A stretch of 39,531 bases of DNA from Paracoccus sp. (in: a-proteobacteria). Its GTDB lineage: Bacteria; Pseudomonadota; Alphaproteobacteria; Rhodobacterales; Rhodobacteraceae. A program made the position numbers and the translations under genes. Shown here in pieces: positions 1-8,380 of this stretch (the stretch's first letter is position 1; each line of letters begins with the position of its first letter). Under the pieces are notes generated by a model that saw nothing but the letters and a program-made list of their open reading frames with translations, had not been told where the DNA came from and made no database searches. The stretch lies in the NCBI RefSeq assembly GCF_030538495.1, contig NZ_JAUNTW010000015.1, forward strand, positions 1 through 39,531, read 5' to 3'.

Positions 1-246
1 GTCCAGCAGATCATCATCCAGATCACCGGAATCATCGCCCAGATCGTCATCATCCTCGACCAGATCATCGTCATCACGGGCGGCGGTTTTGCCGGTGACC
101 ATGGCCTTGCCGCGGCCTTCGGTCAGGCTTTCCACGGTGAACTGCGCGCCACAGGCGGGGCAGGTCATCGGGTCGTTCTGCAAATCATAAAAACGGGTCG
201 CGCAATGCGGGCACAGGCGTTTCGTGCCCCATTCCTCTTTGGGCAT
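1..246 (-). CDS. FYDLN-acid zinc-ribbon protein (TIGR02300-like), 3' end cut by window
   Basis: Reading frame open from 246 to the left edge, 82 codons, no stop. The N-terminus MPKEEWGTKRLCPHC, followed by a RFYDL segment and a second CPAC pair, forms a two-CxxC zinc ribbon. After it comes a low-complexity Asp/Glu tail (DDDDLVEDDDDLGDDSGDL), the usual layout of the small alphaproteobacterial TIGR02300 family, whose function is unknown. I choose the ATG at 246 because AAGGAG lies 6 bases upstream; an in-frame ATG at 252 touches that Shine-Dalgarno and is less likely. It is divergent from the metallopeptidase gene at 352. The acidic tail suggests a soluble cytoplasmic protein, but no role can be read from the sequence. 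Confidence 0.85.
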   Translation of the reverse strand, partial: MPKEEWGTKRLCPHCATRFYDLQNDPMTCPACGAQFTVESLTEGRGKAMVTGKTAARDDDDLVEDDDDLGDDSGDLDDDLLD

Positions 247-351
247 GGTCATCTCCTTCAGCCGCGATTAGGGAAATCGGGCGGCCCCTGCCACGGCGGC
301 GCGGGGGTGTCAAAGGTTTTCTTTTGCAGGGATTGGCGGACAAGGCAAGGG

Positions 352-1038
352 ATGGATGACACAATTACCCTTCAGGACGGGCTGACGCTGCGCCTGCGGC
401 GGTCGGCGCGGGCGCGGCGCATGACCCTGCGCGTGCCGCGTGACGGGGCGGGGCCGGTGCTGACGCTGCCTGTGGGCGCGCCTCTGTCGCAGGGGCTGGC
501 CTTTGCCGAATCGCGCGCGGGCTGGCTGCGGGCGGCGCTGTCGCGGGTGCCGGTCCCGCCGGTGGCCGCGCCGGGGGCAGTCATTCCGGTGGCGGGGAAG
601 GGCGCGCGGATCACCCTCGCGCCGGTGAAATCGGTGCAAATCCAAGGCGATACGCTGCTGATCCCCGAACGAGGGCGGGCGGGCGCGCTGATCGCGGCAT
701 GGCTGAAACATCGGGCGCTGCTGCATCTGCGCGCCGAATGTGACCGGCTGGCGGCGGCGGTCGGGCGTCCCTATCGCATGATTGCGCTGCGGGATACGCG
801 GTCACGTTGGGGCAGTTGCAGCCATGACGGGCGGCTGATGTTTTCCTGGCGGCTGGCCATGGTGCCGCCCGAGGTGCTGCACTACGTCGCCGCGCACGAA
901 GTCGCGCATCTGATCCATATGGACCATTCGCCCCGGTTCTGGGCGCAGGTCGAATCGCTGATGCCGGGATATGGGGCGCATCGCGGCTGGCTGCGGGCGC
1001 ATGGCGGCGATGTGATGGCGTGGCGATTTGATAATTGA
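352..1038 (+). CDS. YgjP/WLM-type zinc metallopeptidase (M48-like, DUF45)
   Basis: 228 residues. The zinc motif HEVAH (about 182-186) is followed by HLIHMDHSPRFW, where His192 fits the third ligand. The family hallmark RDTRSRWGSCS lies just before it (about 148-157). The N-terminal part is an Arg-rich beta domain typical of YgjP-like proteins. I use the ATG at 352, behind a weak AAGG, because the frame further upstream reads through the divergent leader and gives a non-homologous Arg/Gly-rich extension. There is no signal peptide, so a cytoplasmic enzyme is expected. Substrates of this family are not established. It ends about 30 bases before the GntR regulator and may be co-transcribed with it. 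Confidence 0.85.
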   Translation: MDDTITLQDGLTLRLRRSARARRMTLRVPRDGAGPVLTLPVGAPLSQGLAFAESRAGWLRAALSRVPVPPVAAPGAVIPVAGKGARITLAPVKSVQIQGDTLLIPERGRAGALIAAWLKHRALLHLRAECDRLAAAVGRPYRMIALRDTRSRWGSCSHDGRLMFSWRLAMVPPEVLHYVAAHEVAHLIHMDHSPRFWAQVESLMPGYGAHRGWLRAHGGDVMAWRFDN

Positions 1039-1068
1039 CGGCGTGCGATTTTGTGATCACATGGCGGG

Positions 1069-1713
1069 ATGACTGCTGTTCGCACCACCGACCCCGCCGC
1101 GCATGAGCGCCTGTATCGCGGCCTTCGCGCGCGCATTATGGTGGGCGAACTGCCCCCCGGCAAACCGCTGACCCTGCGCGGGCTGGCGCAGGAATATCAT
1201 ATGTCGATGACCCCCGCGCGCGAGGCCGTGCGCCGTCTGGTTGCCGAAGGCGCGCTGTCGCTGTCGGCATCGGGGCGCGTGGCCACGCCCGCTTTGTCCG
1301 ATGACCGGATCGAGGAATTGGCCGCCCTCCGCGCCTTGATTGAACCGGAACTGGCGGCGCGCGCGTTGCCCCGGGCGCATTTCGCGCTGATTGACCGGTT
1401 GGCCAGCATGAACGGGCGCATCGCGGATGCGGTCGAACGGCATGACGCTGTGGGCTATATCCGGTGCAATCTGGAATTTCACCGCATGTTGTATCTGCGC
1501 GCGCAGGCTCCGGCGATGCTGGCGATGCTGGAAACGATCTGGCTGCAATTGGGGCCGACGATGCGGGCGCTGTATGGGCGCGTCAAACGCAACGAACCGC
1601 CCCGCCATCACCGTATGATTCTGGCCGCGCTGCGGGCGGGCGATGAACCGGCGCTGCGTCTGGCGGTGCGGGCGGATGTGACCCACGGCCTGCGCCACCT
1701 GACCAGCGGTTAA
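1069..1713 (+). CDS. GntR-family transcriptional regulator with FCD domain
   Basis: 214 residues. A winged helix-turn-helix occupies about 10-75 (ERLYRGLRARIMVGELPPG, then LRGLAQEYHMSMTPAREAVRR), the characteristic FadR/GntR signature. The remainder is all-helical (DDRIEELAALRALIEPELAARAL onward), matching the FCD effector-binding domain of the FadR subfamily. Such regulators bind small carboxylates and control nearby catabolic genes, but the neighbours here give no clear target. The 3' end overlaps the convergent proline iminopeptidase gene by 4 bases (1710-1713), so no separate terminator fits between them. Confidence 0.85.
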   Translation: MTAVRTTDPAAHERLYRGLRARIMVGELPPGKPLTLRGLAQEYHMSMTPAREAVRRLVAEGALSLSASGRVATPALSDDRIEELAALRALIEPELAARALPRAHFALIDRLASMNGRIADAVERHDAVGYIRCNLEFHRMLYLRAQAPAMLAMLETIWLQLGPTMRALYGRVKRNEPPRHHRMILAALRAGDEPALRLAVRADVTHGLRHLTSG

Positions 1714-2672
1714 CGCCAGTTATCCATGACACGCACCAATTCCGCCGCAATTGCGGGTTCGGACAAAGCGTGGCCCGATGCCGGAACGATGCGCAATTCG
1801 GCGCGATCCCAGCCCTGCGCCAACCGCCACGCGCTGTCGGGCGGGCATACCATATCGTAACGCCCCTGCACGATCACGGCGGGCAGATGTTCAATCCGGT
1901 GACGGTCGCGCAGCAACTGCCCCGGATCCAGAAAACAGCGATTGTGGAAATAGTGGTTTTCCAGCCGCGCAAAGGCCCGCGCATAATCCGGTGGCGCAAA
2001 GCTGGTCGCGGGCGAGGTTAACCCCGCAAGCGCGTTTTCCCACATCAGCCAAGGCTGCGCGAATCGCAGCTGACGCCCGGTGTCGTCGTCAAACAGGCGC
2101 GCGTGATAGGCGGCGATCATGTCGCCCTGTTCGGTCGCCGGGATGGGCGCGGTAAAACGGTCCCACAGGTCGGGGAAAAACCGCGCCGCCCCGCCGCCAT
2201 AGAACCAGTCCAGTTCCGATTGCATCCCCAGAAAAACCCCGCGCAGGATCAGCCCGGCGACCGCGCCCGGATGGGCCTGCGCATAGGCCAGCGACAGCGT
2301 GGCCCCCCAACTGCCCCCGAACAACAGCCAGCGATCAATCCCCAGCCGGGTGCGGATCGTTTCAATATCGGCAATCAGGTGCTGCGTCGTGTTCGCCGTG
2401 ACGGATGCCGTAGGCAGCGACCGCCCGCAGCCGCGCTGATCGAACAGGATGACGTGATACCGCAATGGGTCGAAAAACCGCCGCATGAACGGGCTGCATC
2501 CGCCCCCCGGCCCTCCATGCAGCACGATCACCGGCTGCGCGCCGGGGGTGCCGCATTCTTCGACATAAATCTGATGCCCGTTATCCACGGGGATGATCTG
2601 GCGCGCAAAGGGTTCGGCCACCGGATAAAGGCGGCTGTCGGGCGCGGCGTTTTGTCCTGCCATTCGGTCCAT
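1710..2672 (-). CDS. pip: proline iminopeptidase (alpha/beta hydrolase, peptidase S33)
   Basis: 320 residues from the chosen ATG, matching the usual 310-320. It releases N-terminal proline from peptides. Visible motifs in order: oxyanion-hole [15 protein letters not shown], nucleophile elbow [13 protein letters not shown] (GxSxG), a late Asp in RYDMVCP, and catalytic His in ASGHALSEP near the C-terminus. No signal peptide is seen, so it should be cytoplasmic. The ATG at 2672 gives [18 protein letters not shown]; the ATG at 2663 is an alternative, and neither has a strong Shine-Dalgarno. It is divergent from ubiG with only 47 bases between the starts, so the promoters must overlap. Confidence 0.9.
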   Translation of the reverse strand: MDRMAGQNAAPDSRLYPVAEPFARQIIPVDNGHQIYVEECGTPGAQPVIVLHGGPGGGCSPFMRRFFDPLRYHVILFDQRGCGRSLPTASVTANTTQHLIADIETIRTRLGIDRWLLFGGSWGATLSLAYAQAHPGAVAGLILRGVFLGMQSELDWFYGGGAARFFPDLWDRFTAPIPATEQGDMIAAYHARLFDDDTGRQLRFAQPWLMWENALAGLTSPATSFAPPDYARAFARLENHYFHNRCFLDPGQLLRDRHRIEHLPAVIVQGRYDMVCPPDSAWRLAQGWDRAELRIVPASGHALSEPAIAAELVRVMDNWR

Positions 2673-2719
2673 TTTGCCACTATAAGGCAGCACATCCCCG
2701 CCCGCCAGAAGGAGCCAGC

Positions 2720-3436
2720 ATGTCCAGCATCGACCCCGCCGAAATCGCAAAGTTTCAGGCTATGGCGGCCGAATGGTGGGATCCGAACGGGAAATTCCGC
2801 CCCTTGCATCTGATGAACCCGCTGCGTTTGGACTACATCACCGCGCAGATTCGGGCCGAATTCGGGCGCGAGGCTGGGTTTGACGGGCTGCGGCTGTTGG
2901 ATATTGGATGCGGCGGCGGCTTGGTCGCGGAACCCATGGCGCGGCTGGGCGCCGATGTGGTGGGCGCGGATGCGGGGGACGAAAACATCGCCGTGGCGCG
3001 CGTTCACGCCCAGCAACAGGGGCTGGCGATTGATTACCGCGCCACGACCGCCGAATCGCTGGTGGACAGCGGTGAGGTGTTCGACGTCGTTCTGGCCTTG
3101 GAAATCGTGGAACATGTCGCGGACCCGGCGGCGTTTATCGCGACCTGTGGGCGGCTGGTGCGCCCCGGCGGGCTGGTGATGTTGTCCACGATCAACCGCA
3201 CCGCGCGCAGTTTTGGCGCGGCGATTATCGGGGCGGAATGGGTGATGCGGTGGTTGCCGGTTGGCACGCATGACTGGTCGCGCTTTATCACGCCGGACGA
3301 ATTGGCGGGCATGGCGCAGTCGGCGGGGCTGACGGTGGCGGATCGGCGCGGGATGGTGTTCAACCCGCTGACCTTTGGCTGGTCGCTGTCGGATCGCGAC
3401 CTGTCGGTGAATTACATCCTGACGGCGCGGGGGTGA
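2720..3436 (+). CDS. ubiG: UbiG: ubiquinone O-methyltransferase
   Basis: 238 residues. UbiG carries out both SAM-dependent O-methylations of the ubiquinone ring. The N-terminal [20 protein letters not shown] followed by [16 protein letters not shown] is the standard UbiG entry. SAM motif I is [19 protein letters not shown], followed by the acidic GADAG loop and the [13 protein letters not shown] motif; LSTINRT and a NYILTARG end are also typical. AAGGAG lies 6 bases before the ATG. It stands alone, divergent from pip and convergent with the MarR gene 14 bases downstream. Confidence 0.95.
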   Translation: MSSIDPAEIAKFQAMAAEWWDPNGKFRPLHLMNPLRLDYITAQIRAEFGREAGFDGLRLLDIGCGGGLVAEPMARLGADVVGADAGDENIAVARVHAQQQGLAIDYRATTAESLVDSGEVFDVVLALEIVEHVADPAAFIATCGRLVRPGGLVMLSTINRTARSFGAAIIGAEWVMRWLPVGTHDWSRFITPDELAGMAQSAGLTVADRRGMVFNPLTFGWSLSDRDLSVNYILTARG

Positions 3437-3450
3437 TTGTGCGGGCGTGA

Positions 3451-3936
3451 TTATTCGGGCGCGATGACGCCGCCCGATTCCAACCTCTGCCGCAATTCGC
3501 GCAAGACGGGCAGGGCGCTGCGCACGCGGTCGGCGCCGATGTCGCGCACCACGCTGGCGATCAGCGGCATGAACGCCGCAATCGCCGCATCCCGCGCCGC
3601 CCGCCCCGATGGGCTGAGCGACACAAATTTCCGCCGCGCATCGTCCCAATCAGGCCGGATATGGATATGCCCCGCCCATTCCAGACGCGACAGCGTGTTC
3701 GTCATCGCCCCGCGCGTGACGTGAAACGCATCGGCCAATTGGGCTGGGGTGCGTTCTTCGTTAATGTGGGCCAGCAGATTCAGCACCGAGAAATGCGAAA
3801 TCTGCATCCCCTGCGGCAGCACCTTACCAATCAGGTTGCGCGACAATTGGTCGGCAATCAGCACCTCGGCGAACAGGCTGGCGGCCAGACGGTCGGCGGA
3901 TTGGTCTTTGTCAGGGCTGGTGTCGGGCGGTGTCAT
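3451..3936 (-). CDS. MarR-family winged-helix transcriptional regulator
   Basis: 161 residues from the ATG at 3936. The core is a MarR fold: the dimerisation helix FAEVLIADQLSRNLIGKVL, then SHFSVLNLLAHI, recognition elements RTPAQLADAFHVTRGAMTNTLSRLEWAGHIHI, and the wing DWDDARRKFVSLSPSGR. A longer start at 3978 is open but gives a less typical N-terminus. Either start overlaps the end of the upstream nitrilase gene (stop at 3911), so translation is probably coupled to it. The ligand and targets cannot be read from sequence. Confidence 0.85.
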   Translation of the reverse strand: MTPPDTSPDKDQSADRLAASLFAEVLIADQLSRNLIGKVLPQGMQISHFSVLNLLAHINEERTPAQLADAFHVTRGAMTNTLSRLEWAGHIHIRPDWDDARRKFVSLSPSGRAARDAAIAAFMPLIASVVRDIGADRVRSALPVLRELRQRLESGGVIAPE

Positions 3937-4804
3937 CGGATCGGACCGGGTTGTCAGCGGGCAAGAAATCCCGGTCATGATTTAGCGACGGGATACGCAA
4001 CCTTGTTCGTTTAACGTCCTGTAAGTCAAGCGAAACGATTGTGACTTTTTCACTTTCCCCTGCGTCCGACAGAACCCGGCCCCATGGATCAACGACCAGG
4101 CTGTGACCGTAACTGTGGCGCGGCGCACGGCCGCGGGCATGAGGCGCAGGATGCGTTCCCGCCTGCGCCGGAGCCAGCACGAAGCACCCCGTTTCAATCG
4201 CCCGCGCCCGCAACAGCGTTTCCCAATGCGCCGCGCCGGTGGTGGGGTTAAAGGCCGATGGCACCGTCAAAATCTGCGCCCCGGCCTGCGCCAGATGGCG
4301 ATAGAGATGCGGGAAACGCAGGTCGTAACACACCGTCATGCCCACGCCCACGCCGTCCATATTCGCGACCACAGCCCGATCTCCGGGGCGATAGGCCGCG
4401 CTTTCTCGGAACTGTTCCGTGTCGCTGATCTGCACGTCGAACATGTGCAGTTTGTCGTAACGCGCGGCGATTTGCCCGTTCGGATCAATCAAAAAGCTGC
4501 GATTGGCAAAACGCCCGTCGGGATCATCGGTTTTCAGCGCCAGCGACCCGATCAACAGCCAGATGCGCGCGGCCTGCGCCTCGGCCCGCAGCGCCGACAG
4601 GGTGGGGTCCGATGATTCGGGGTGCAGAACGCGCGCCTGCCAGTCGCGGTCGGGCGACAGGATATTCGTCGCCTCGGGCGTCAGGATGAACTGCGCGCCC
4701 TGCGCCGCCGCCTGACGGATCAGCGGCACGGTGTCGCGCAGATTGGCCATCGGATCATCGCCAACCGTCAACTGGATCAGCGCGACCGACAGCGCGCCCG
4801 TCAT
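3911..4804 (-). CDS. carbon-nitrogen hydrolase, Nit/omega-amidase type
   Basis: 297 residues. The Glu-Lys-Cys triad of the nitrilase superfamily is visible: Glu44 in LTPEATN, Lys118 in YDKLHMFDV, Cys159 in TVCYDLRFP. Motifs such as VPSAFNPTTGAAHWETLLRA and IPSLNHDRDFLP are those of the Nit1/Nit2 branch, which hydrolyses deaminated glutathione or omega-amides of keto acids. Its start overlaps the glutaredoxin stop by ATGA (4801-4804). A glutaredoxin next to a putative deaminated-glutathione amidase makes a glutathione-maintenance pairing plausible; that is inference. The C-terminus runs past the usual end by about 15 residues, over the start of the MarR gene. Confidence 0.88.
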   Translation of the reverse strand: MTGALSVALIQLTVGDDPMANLRDTVPLIRQAAAQGAQFILTPEATNILSPDRDWQARVLHPESSDPTLSALRAEAQAARIWLLIGSLALKTDDPDGRFANRSFLIDPNGQIAARYDKLHMFDVQISDTEQFRESAAYRPGDRAVVANMDGVGVGMTVCYDLRFPHLYRHLAQAGAQILTVPSAFNPTTGAAHWETLLRARAIETGCFVLAPAQAGTHPAPHARGRAPRHSYGHSLVVDPWGRVLSDAGESEKVTIVSLDLQDVKRTRLRIPSLNHDRDFLPADNPVRSDDTARHQP

Positions 4805-5055
4805 GCCAGCATCGGGTCCAATTTGCCCGCGCGGTCCAGATCGTGCAGGTCGTCGCTGCCGCCAATATGGGTGTCGTTGATAAAGATTTGCGGCACGGTG
4901 CGGCGGCCATTGGCGCGTTCGGTCATCGCGTCACGAACCGCCGGGTCGCGGCTGACGTCGATTTCGTTGAACTCGGCCCCCTTTTCGCGCAGCAGAGCCT
5001 TGGCCCGGTGACAAAACGGGCAGGTGGGGGTGGTGTAGATGTCGATGTGCGGCAT
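4801..5055 (-). CDS. grxC: glutaredoxin 3
   Basis: 84 residues, the standard GrxC length. It is a thioredoxin-fold, glutathione-dependent disulfide reductase of the cytoplasm. The dithiol site is TCPFC in MPHIDIYTTPTCPFCHRAK. The glutathione-binding elements TVPQIFIND and IGGSDDLHDLD follow. I choose the ATG at 5055, where GAAAGGG sits just upstream; the frame is open further up but reads non-homologous residues. The stop overlaps the nitrilase start by four bases, and the ComF-like gene ends 25 bases upstream, so the three genes are likely one transcript. Confidence 0.95.
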   Translation of the reverse strand: MPHIDIYTTPTCPFCHRAKALLREKGAEFNEIDVSRDPAVRDAMTERANGRRTVPQIFINDTHIGGSDDLHDLDRAGKLDPMLA

Positions 5056-5080
5056 GGATGACCCTTTCGTTAACCCTATT

Positions 5081-5812
5081 CTAATCATCCTTCACCGCCC
5101 GCGCCAGCACCGCGACCGAAACCGGCCCCGCACCCGCGATATTCAGCGCCCGCGCCGCCGCCGTCAGGGTCGCGCCCGACGCCATCACATCATCAATCAG
5201 CAACACGGGCCGGTCGCGCAGCTGGTCCAGACGGCGTGTGTTCACCATCAGCGCGCCGTCCTGATTGGCGAATCGGTCTCTCACGCTGCGATGATCCTGC
5301 GCGGGGGTGTGGCGGCGGCGAATCAGCAGATCGGCCTGATGCGTCACACCATAGGACTGCGCCACCCGCGCCGACAGCAGCGCCGCCTGATTGTATTTGC
5401 GCTTCAACAACCGGCGCAGATGCAGCGGCACGGGCGCAACGATGGTGTCGGGCAGGATCAGAGGCGCAACCGCCTGCGCCAGCCAGCGGGCCAGCGGCGG
5501 CACCAGATCGGGCCGGTCGCCATGTTTCAGCGCCAAGACCAACCGCCGCCCGGTCCCGGAATACACAAACGCCGCGCGCCCGTGCTGCCATGGCGGCGGC
5601 GTGGTTAAACAGCCGTCGCAGATCAGCGAATCATCCGCGCCCATGCCGTCCCCCGGCAAGGGTGCCGCGCAGCAGCGGCAGGCCGCCCCGGTGATAAACC
5701 GCGCCTCGCCCCAACAGGTTGCGCATAAATGCACATCCGCCGCGTCCGACGCGACCGGATCGCTGCATCCCAGACATTGCGGCGGATAAAGCACATGCAG
5801 CGCGGCTTTCAT
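5081..5812 (-). CDS. ComF-family phosphoribosyltransferase-like protein
   Basis: 243 residues. The N-terminal zinc-ribbon region has cysteine pairs CLGC, CATC, CRCC and CDGC. The C-terminal part is a type I phosphoribosyltransferase fold with PRPP loop VLLIDDVMASGATLTAAARAL, and KRKYNQAALLSARVA is the usual ComF helix. In naturally competent bacteria ComF takes part in DNA uptake or single-strand handling; in alphaproteobacteria the role is not settled. The ATG at 5812 is the conventional start (MKAALHVLYPPQCLGC); an ATG at 5845 is also open and would overlap the divergent methyltransferase gene. Confidence 0.88.
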   Translation of the reverse strand: MKAALHVLYPPQCLGCSDPVASDAADVHLCATCWGEARFITGAACRCCAAPLPGDGMGADDSLICDGCLTTPPPWQHGRAAFVYSGTGRRLVLALKHGDRPDLVPPLARWLAQAVAPLILPDTIVAPVPLHLRRLLKRKYNQAALLSARVAQSYGVTHQADLLIRRRHTPAQDHRSVRDRFANQDGALMVNTRRLDQLRDRPVLLIDDVMASGATLTAAARALNIAGAGPVSVAVLARAVKDD

Positions 5813-5846
5813 CGCGCGGGTAATGCCACTATGTTGCAGGCCCATG

Positions 5847-6674
5847 ATGACCCCTGTTGCCCCCATTCTGACCGACCGGGCCGCGCTGCAACGCGGCCGC
5901 GACCGTGCGCGACGTTCCGGCATGGCCGATCTGTTCCACCAGATCGCCGCCGATGAGGTGCAGGATAGACTGGCCGAGGTTAACAGACGGTTTACAGACC
6001 CCGCCATTGTCACCGGATTTCCCGAAATTTGGGCGCCGCGTTTCCCCGATGCGCGGGTGGTGGCCGATGATCCGGTGCTGGACCTGACGCCGGGGGCGCA
6101 TGATCTGGTCATTCACGCCATGGCGCTGCATTGGGCCGATGATCCGGTGGGGCAAATCGCGCAATGCGCCCGCGCGCTGCGGCCCGATGGGCTGTTTATC
6201 GGCGTGTGTTTCGGCAACCAGACGCTGAACGAACCGCGCGCGGCCTTGGCGCAGGCCGAATCGCAGGTCACGGGCGGGCTGTCGCCGCGCGTGCTGCCGA
6301 TGGGTGAAATCCGCGATCTGGGCGGGCTGTTGTCGCGCGGAGGGCTGAACCTGCCCGTCGCCGATGTCGTCACGCAGCGCGCCAGTTACCGCGACCTGAT
6401 CCATCTGTGCCACGATCTGCGCGCCATGGGCGAAACCAATGCCATGGCCGCCCGCCTGCGCCGCCCGACCGTGCGCGCCGTTTTCGCAACCGCCGCCGCC
6501 ATCATGGCCGCGCATCACCCCGACCCTGACGATCCGTCGCGCGTCATGGCGACCTTTGATCTGGTGTTTCTGACCGGATGGGCGCCCGCTGACAGCCAAC
6601 CCAAACCGCTCCGCCCCGGTTCAGCCCAAACACGGCTGGCCGACGCGCTGAATATGCTAAGGACAGCCGAATGA
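5847..6674 (+). CDS. SAM-methyltransferase-like protein, NDUFAF5/BioC-like
   Basis: About 275 residues. The C-terminal half has the methyltransferase signature HDLVIHAMALHWADDPVGQI and the post-motif RALRPDGLFIGVCFGNQTL. An N-terminal RRFTDPAIVTGFPEIW segment resembles NDUFAF5-like proteins of alphaproteobacteria. I cannot find the glycine-rich motif I (GxGxG) of class I enzymes, so SAM binding is uncertain. ATGs stand at 5844 and 5847; GCAGG is better spaced to 5847. The stop overlaps hemH by ATGA (6671-6674), so translation of ferrochelatase is probably coupled to it. NDUFAF5 itself is a complex I assembly factor; that role here is inference. Confidence 0.8.
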   Translation: MTPVAPILTDRAALQRGRDRARRSGMADLFHQIAADEVQDRLAEVNRRFTDPAIVTGFPEIWAPRFPDARVVADDPVLDLTPGAHDLVIHAMALHWADDPVGQIAQCARALRPDGLFIGVCFGNQTLNEPRAALAQAESQVTGGLSPRVLPMGEIRDLGGLLSRGGLNLPVADVVTQRASYRDLIHLCHDLRAMGETNAMAARLRRPTVRAVFATAAAIMAAHHPDPDDPSRVMATFDLVFLTGWAPADSQPKPLRPGSAQTRLADALNMLRTAE

Positions 6675-7702
6675 ATGCCAGCTTTTTGCCCGCCGACCAC
6701 CCTCGGATTCCGCCCGCCAAGACCGGGATTCTGATCGCCAATCTGGGGACGCCGGATGGTTACGATTACTGGTCGATGCGGCGTTATCTGAACGAATTTC
6801 TGTCGGATAAACGGGTCATCGACTATCCCGCGTGGAAATGGCAGCCGCTGTTGCAGGGGATTATCCTGACGAAACGGCCCTTTACGTCGGGCGCGAATTA
6901 CAAGCTGATCTGGAACGAAGAGGCGGATGAAAGCCCGCTGATGACCATCACCAAGGCGCAGACCAATGCCCTGCGCGCCCGCGCCGAACAGGAATGGGGC
7001 GATCAGGTGATGGTCGAATTTTGTATGCGTTACGGCAACCCATCGACGCAGGATGTCGTGGACCGGATGGTTCAGGCGGGCTGTCGCCGCATCCTGTTTC
7101 TGCCGCTCTATCCGCAATATGCGGGGGCGACGTCGGCCACGGCGAACGATCAGTTTTTCCGCGCGCTGATGACGCAAACCTGGCAACCCACGGTGCGCAC
7201 GGTTGATCCCTATTTCGACCGGCCCGATTACATCGCCGCCTTGGCCGACAGCGTGCGGCGGGTTTTGGGCGACCGCATCCCGCCGAAACTGGTGGCCAGT
7301 TATCACGGGATGCCGAAGCGGTATCTGATGCAAGGCGATCCGTATCATTGCCAATGCCAGAAAACGTCGCGTTTGCTGGAACAGGCCTTGGGCTGGCCCG
7401 AAGGCGTGATCGACACCACGTTCCAGTCCGTTTTCGGGACCGAGGAATGGCTGCGCCCCTATACCGTCGAACATGTCGCGGAACTGGCGCGGCAGGGCGT
7501 GACCGATATTGCGGTGATCTCGCCCGCCTTTGCCGCCGATTGCATCGAAACGCTGGAGGAAATCAACGGCGAGATTCGCGAATCGTTTGAACATGCGGGC
7601 GGGCAGGATTTCACCTATATTCCGTGCCTGAACGACGACCCCGCCCATATCGAGGTGATGATTAACGTCATCGCCGACAACGCCGCGGGCTGGCTGCGTT
7701 AA
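6671..7702 (+). CDS. hemH: ferrochelatase
   Basis: 343 residues, the normal bacterial length. It inserts Fe2+ into protoporphyrin IX in the last step of protoheme synthesis, at the membrane surface. Visible landmarks: GILIANLGTPDGYDYWSMRR, LYPQYAGATSATAN, the SYHGMPKRYL segment with the metal-site His, a QCQKTSRLL helix, SVFGTEEWLRPYT and PAFAADCIETLEEI with the second catalytic region. The start overlaps the methyltransferase stop. A strong intrinsic terminator follows at 7723-7753. Confidence 0.96.
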   Translation: MNASFLPADHPRIPPAKTGILIANLGTPDGYDYWSMRRYLNEFLSDKRVIDYPAWKWQPLLQGIILTKRPFTSGANYKLIWNEEADESPLMTITKAQTNALRARAEQEWGDQVMVEFCMRYGNPSTQDVVDRMVQAGCRRILFLPLYPQYAGATSATANDQFFRALMTQTWQPTVRTVDPYFDRPDYIAALADSVRRVLGDRIPPKLVASYHGMPKRYLMQGDPYHCQCQKTSRLLEQALGWPEGVIDTTFQSVFGTEEWLRPYTVEHVAELARQGVTDIAVISPAFAADCIETLEEINGEIRESFEHAGGQDFTYIPCLNDDPAHIEVMINVIADNAAGWLR

Positions 7703-7722
7703 CCGCGCCGCGCTTTGCATGA

Positions 7723-7753
7723 ACCGCCGATCCTGTGGGTCGGCGGTTTTTTT
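7723..7753 (+). terminator. rho-independent terminator after hemH
   Basis: Perfect 8-bp stem ACCGCCGA / TCGGCGGT around a 9-base loop, running into seven T residues (7747-7753). It ends the methyltransferase-hemH transcript and insulates the TetR promoter that follows. Confidence 0.85.
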
Positions 7754-7758
7754 GTGGC

Positions 7759-7800
7759 TTGACGGGGTCGGGGTGTCGTTAGATAGACCAGTCTATCTAA
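7759..7800 (+). promoter_or_regulatory. tetR-EamA promoter with perfect palindromic operator
   Basis: A perfect inverted repeat occupies 7779-7800: 10-base arms TTAGATAGAC and GTCTATCTAA around a CA centre. A TTGACG at 7759-7764 is a good -35, and the -10 (around 7780-7787) falls inside the left arm. The start codon of the TetR gene is 13 bases after the palindrome. This is the classic arrangement for autorepression by a TetR dimer that also controls the overlapping EamA transporter gene. Confidence 0.8.
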
Positions 7801-7813
7801 TTTGGGGCAGGTC

Positions 7814-8380
7814 ATGGCACAACCATCCGCGCGCGACCGGCTGCTGCACGCGGCGGCGGTTTTGTTTTACAATGACGGCATCGCCGCGACCGGGATTGAC
7901 GCGGTGATTCAACGCGCCGGCGTCGCGCGGCAGAGCCTGTATAATAATTTCGGGTCCAAGGCCGAACTGGTCGCCGCCTATCTGACCGCGCGTCATGACG
8001 AATGGCTGGCGCTGTATCAGGCGCGGCTGGCGGATGCGGTGACGCCTCAGGATCGGGTGCTGGCGGTGTTTGACGCGTATCAGGACCACGCCGACGATGC
8101 CTATGAACGCGGCTTTCGCGGCTGTGGTTTGCTGAACGCGGCGGCAGAGCTGGCGGCGGATGATCCGGGCCGCGCCGCCGTGCGCGCCCATAAAGAACAG
8201 GTGCAATCGCTGTTGCGTGACCCTTTGGTCGAACTGAACCCCACCCGCGCGGACGCGACCGCGCAACATCTGGCGTTTTTGTTAGAGGGGGCGATCACCC
8301 GCGCCGGTCTGGAACGATCCAGCCGCTGCGTGGCGGATGCGCGCGTGATGGCCGAAACCCTGATCCGGGGGCTGGCATGA
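7814..8380 (+). CDS. TetR-family transcriptional regulator
   Basis: 188 residues. The N-terminal helix-turn-helix is SARDRLLHAAAVLFYNDGIAA, then TGIDAVIQRAGVARQSLYNNF and GSKAELV, the canonical TetR pattern. The C-terminal helical ligand domain has a GFRGCGLLNAAAELA segment common in the YcdC/TetR_C-type subgroup. The ATG at 7814 sits behind GGGGCAGG; an upstream ATG at 7802 lies closer to the operator and lacks a spaced Shine-Dalgarno. The stop overlaps the EamA start (ATG at 8377), and the palindrome at 7779-7800 is its likely operator. Confidence 0.9.
   Translation: MAQPSARDRLLHAAAVLFYNDGIAATGIDAVIQRAGVARQSLYNNFGSKAELVAAYLTARHDEWLALYQARLADAVTPQDRVLAVFDAYQDHADDAYERGFRGCGLLNAAAELAADDPGRAAVRAHKEQVQSLLRDPLVELNPTRADATAQHLAFLLEGAITRAGLERSSRCVADARVMAETLIRGLA

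Noticed and set aside
3937..3978. longer N-terminus for the MarR gene
   Set aside because: It adds 14 residues unlike MarR proteins and lies deeper within the nitrilase gene without a better ribosome site; kept only as an alternative.
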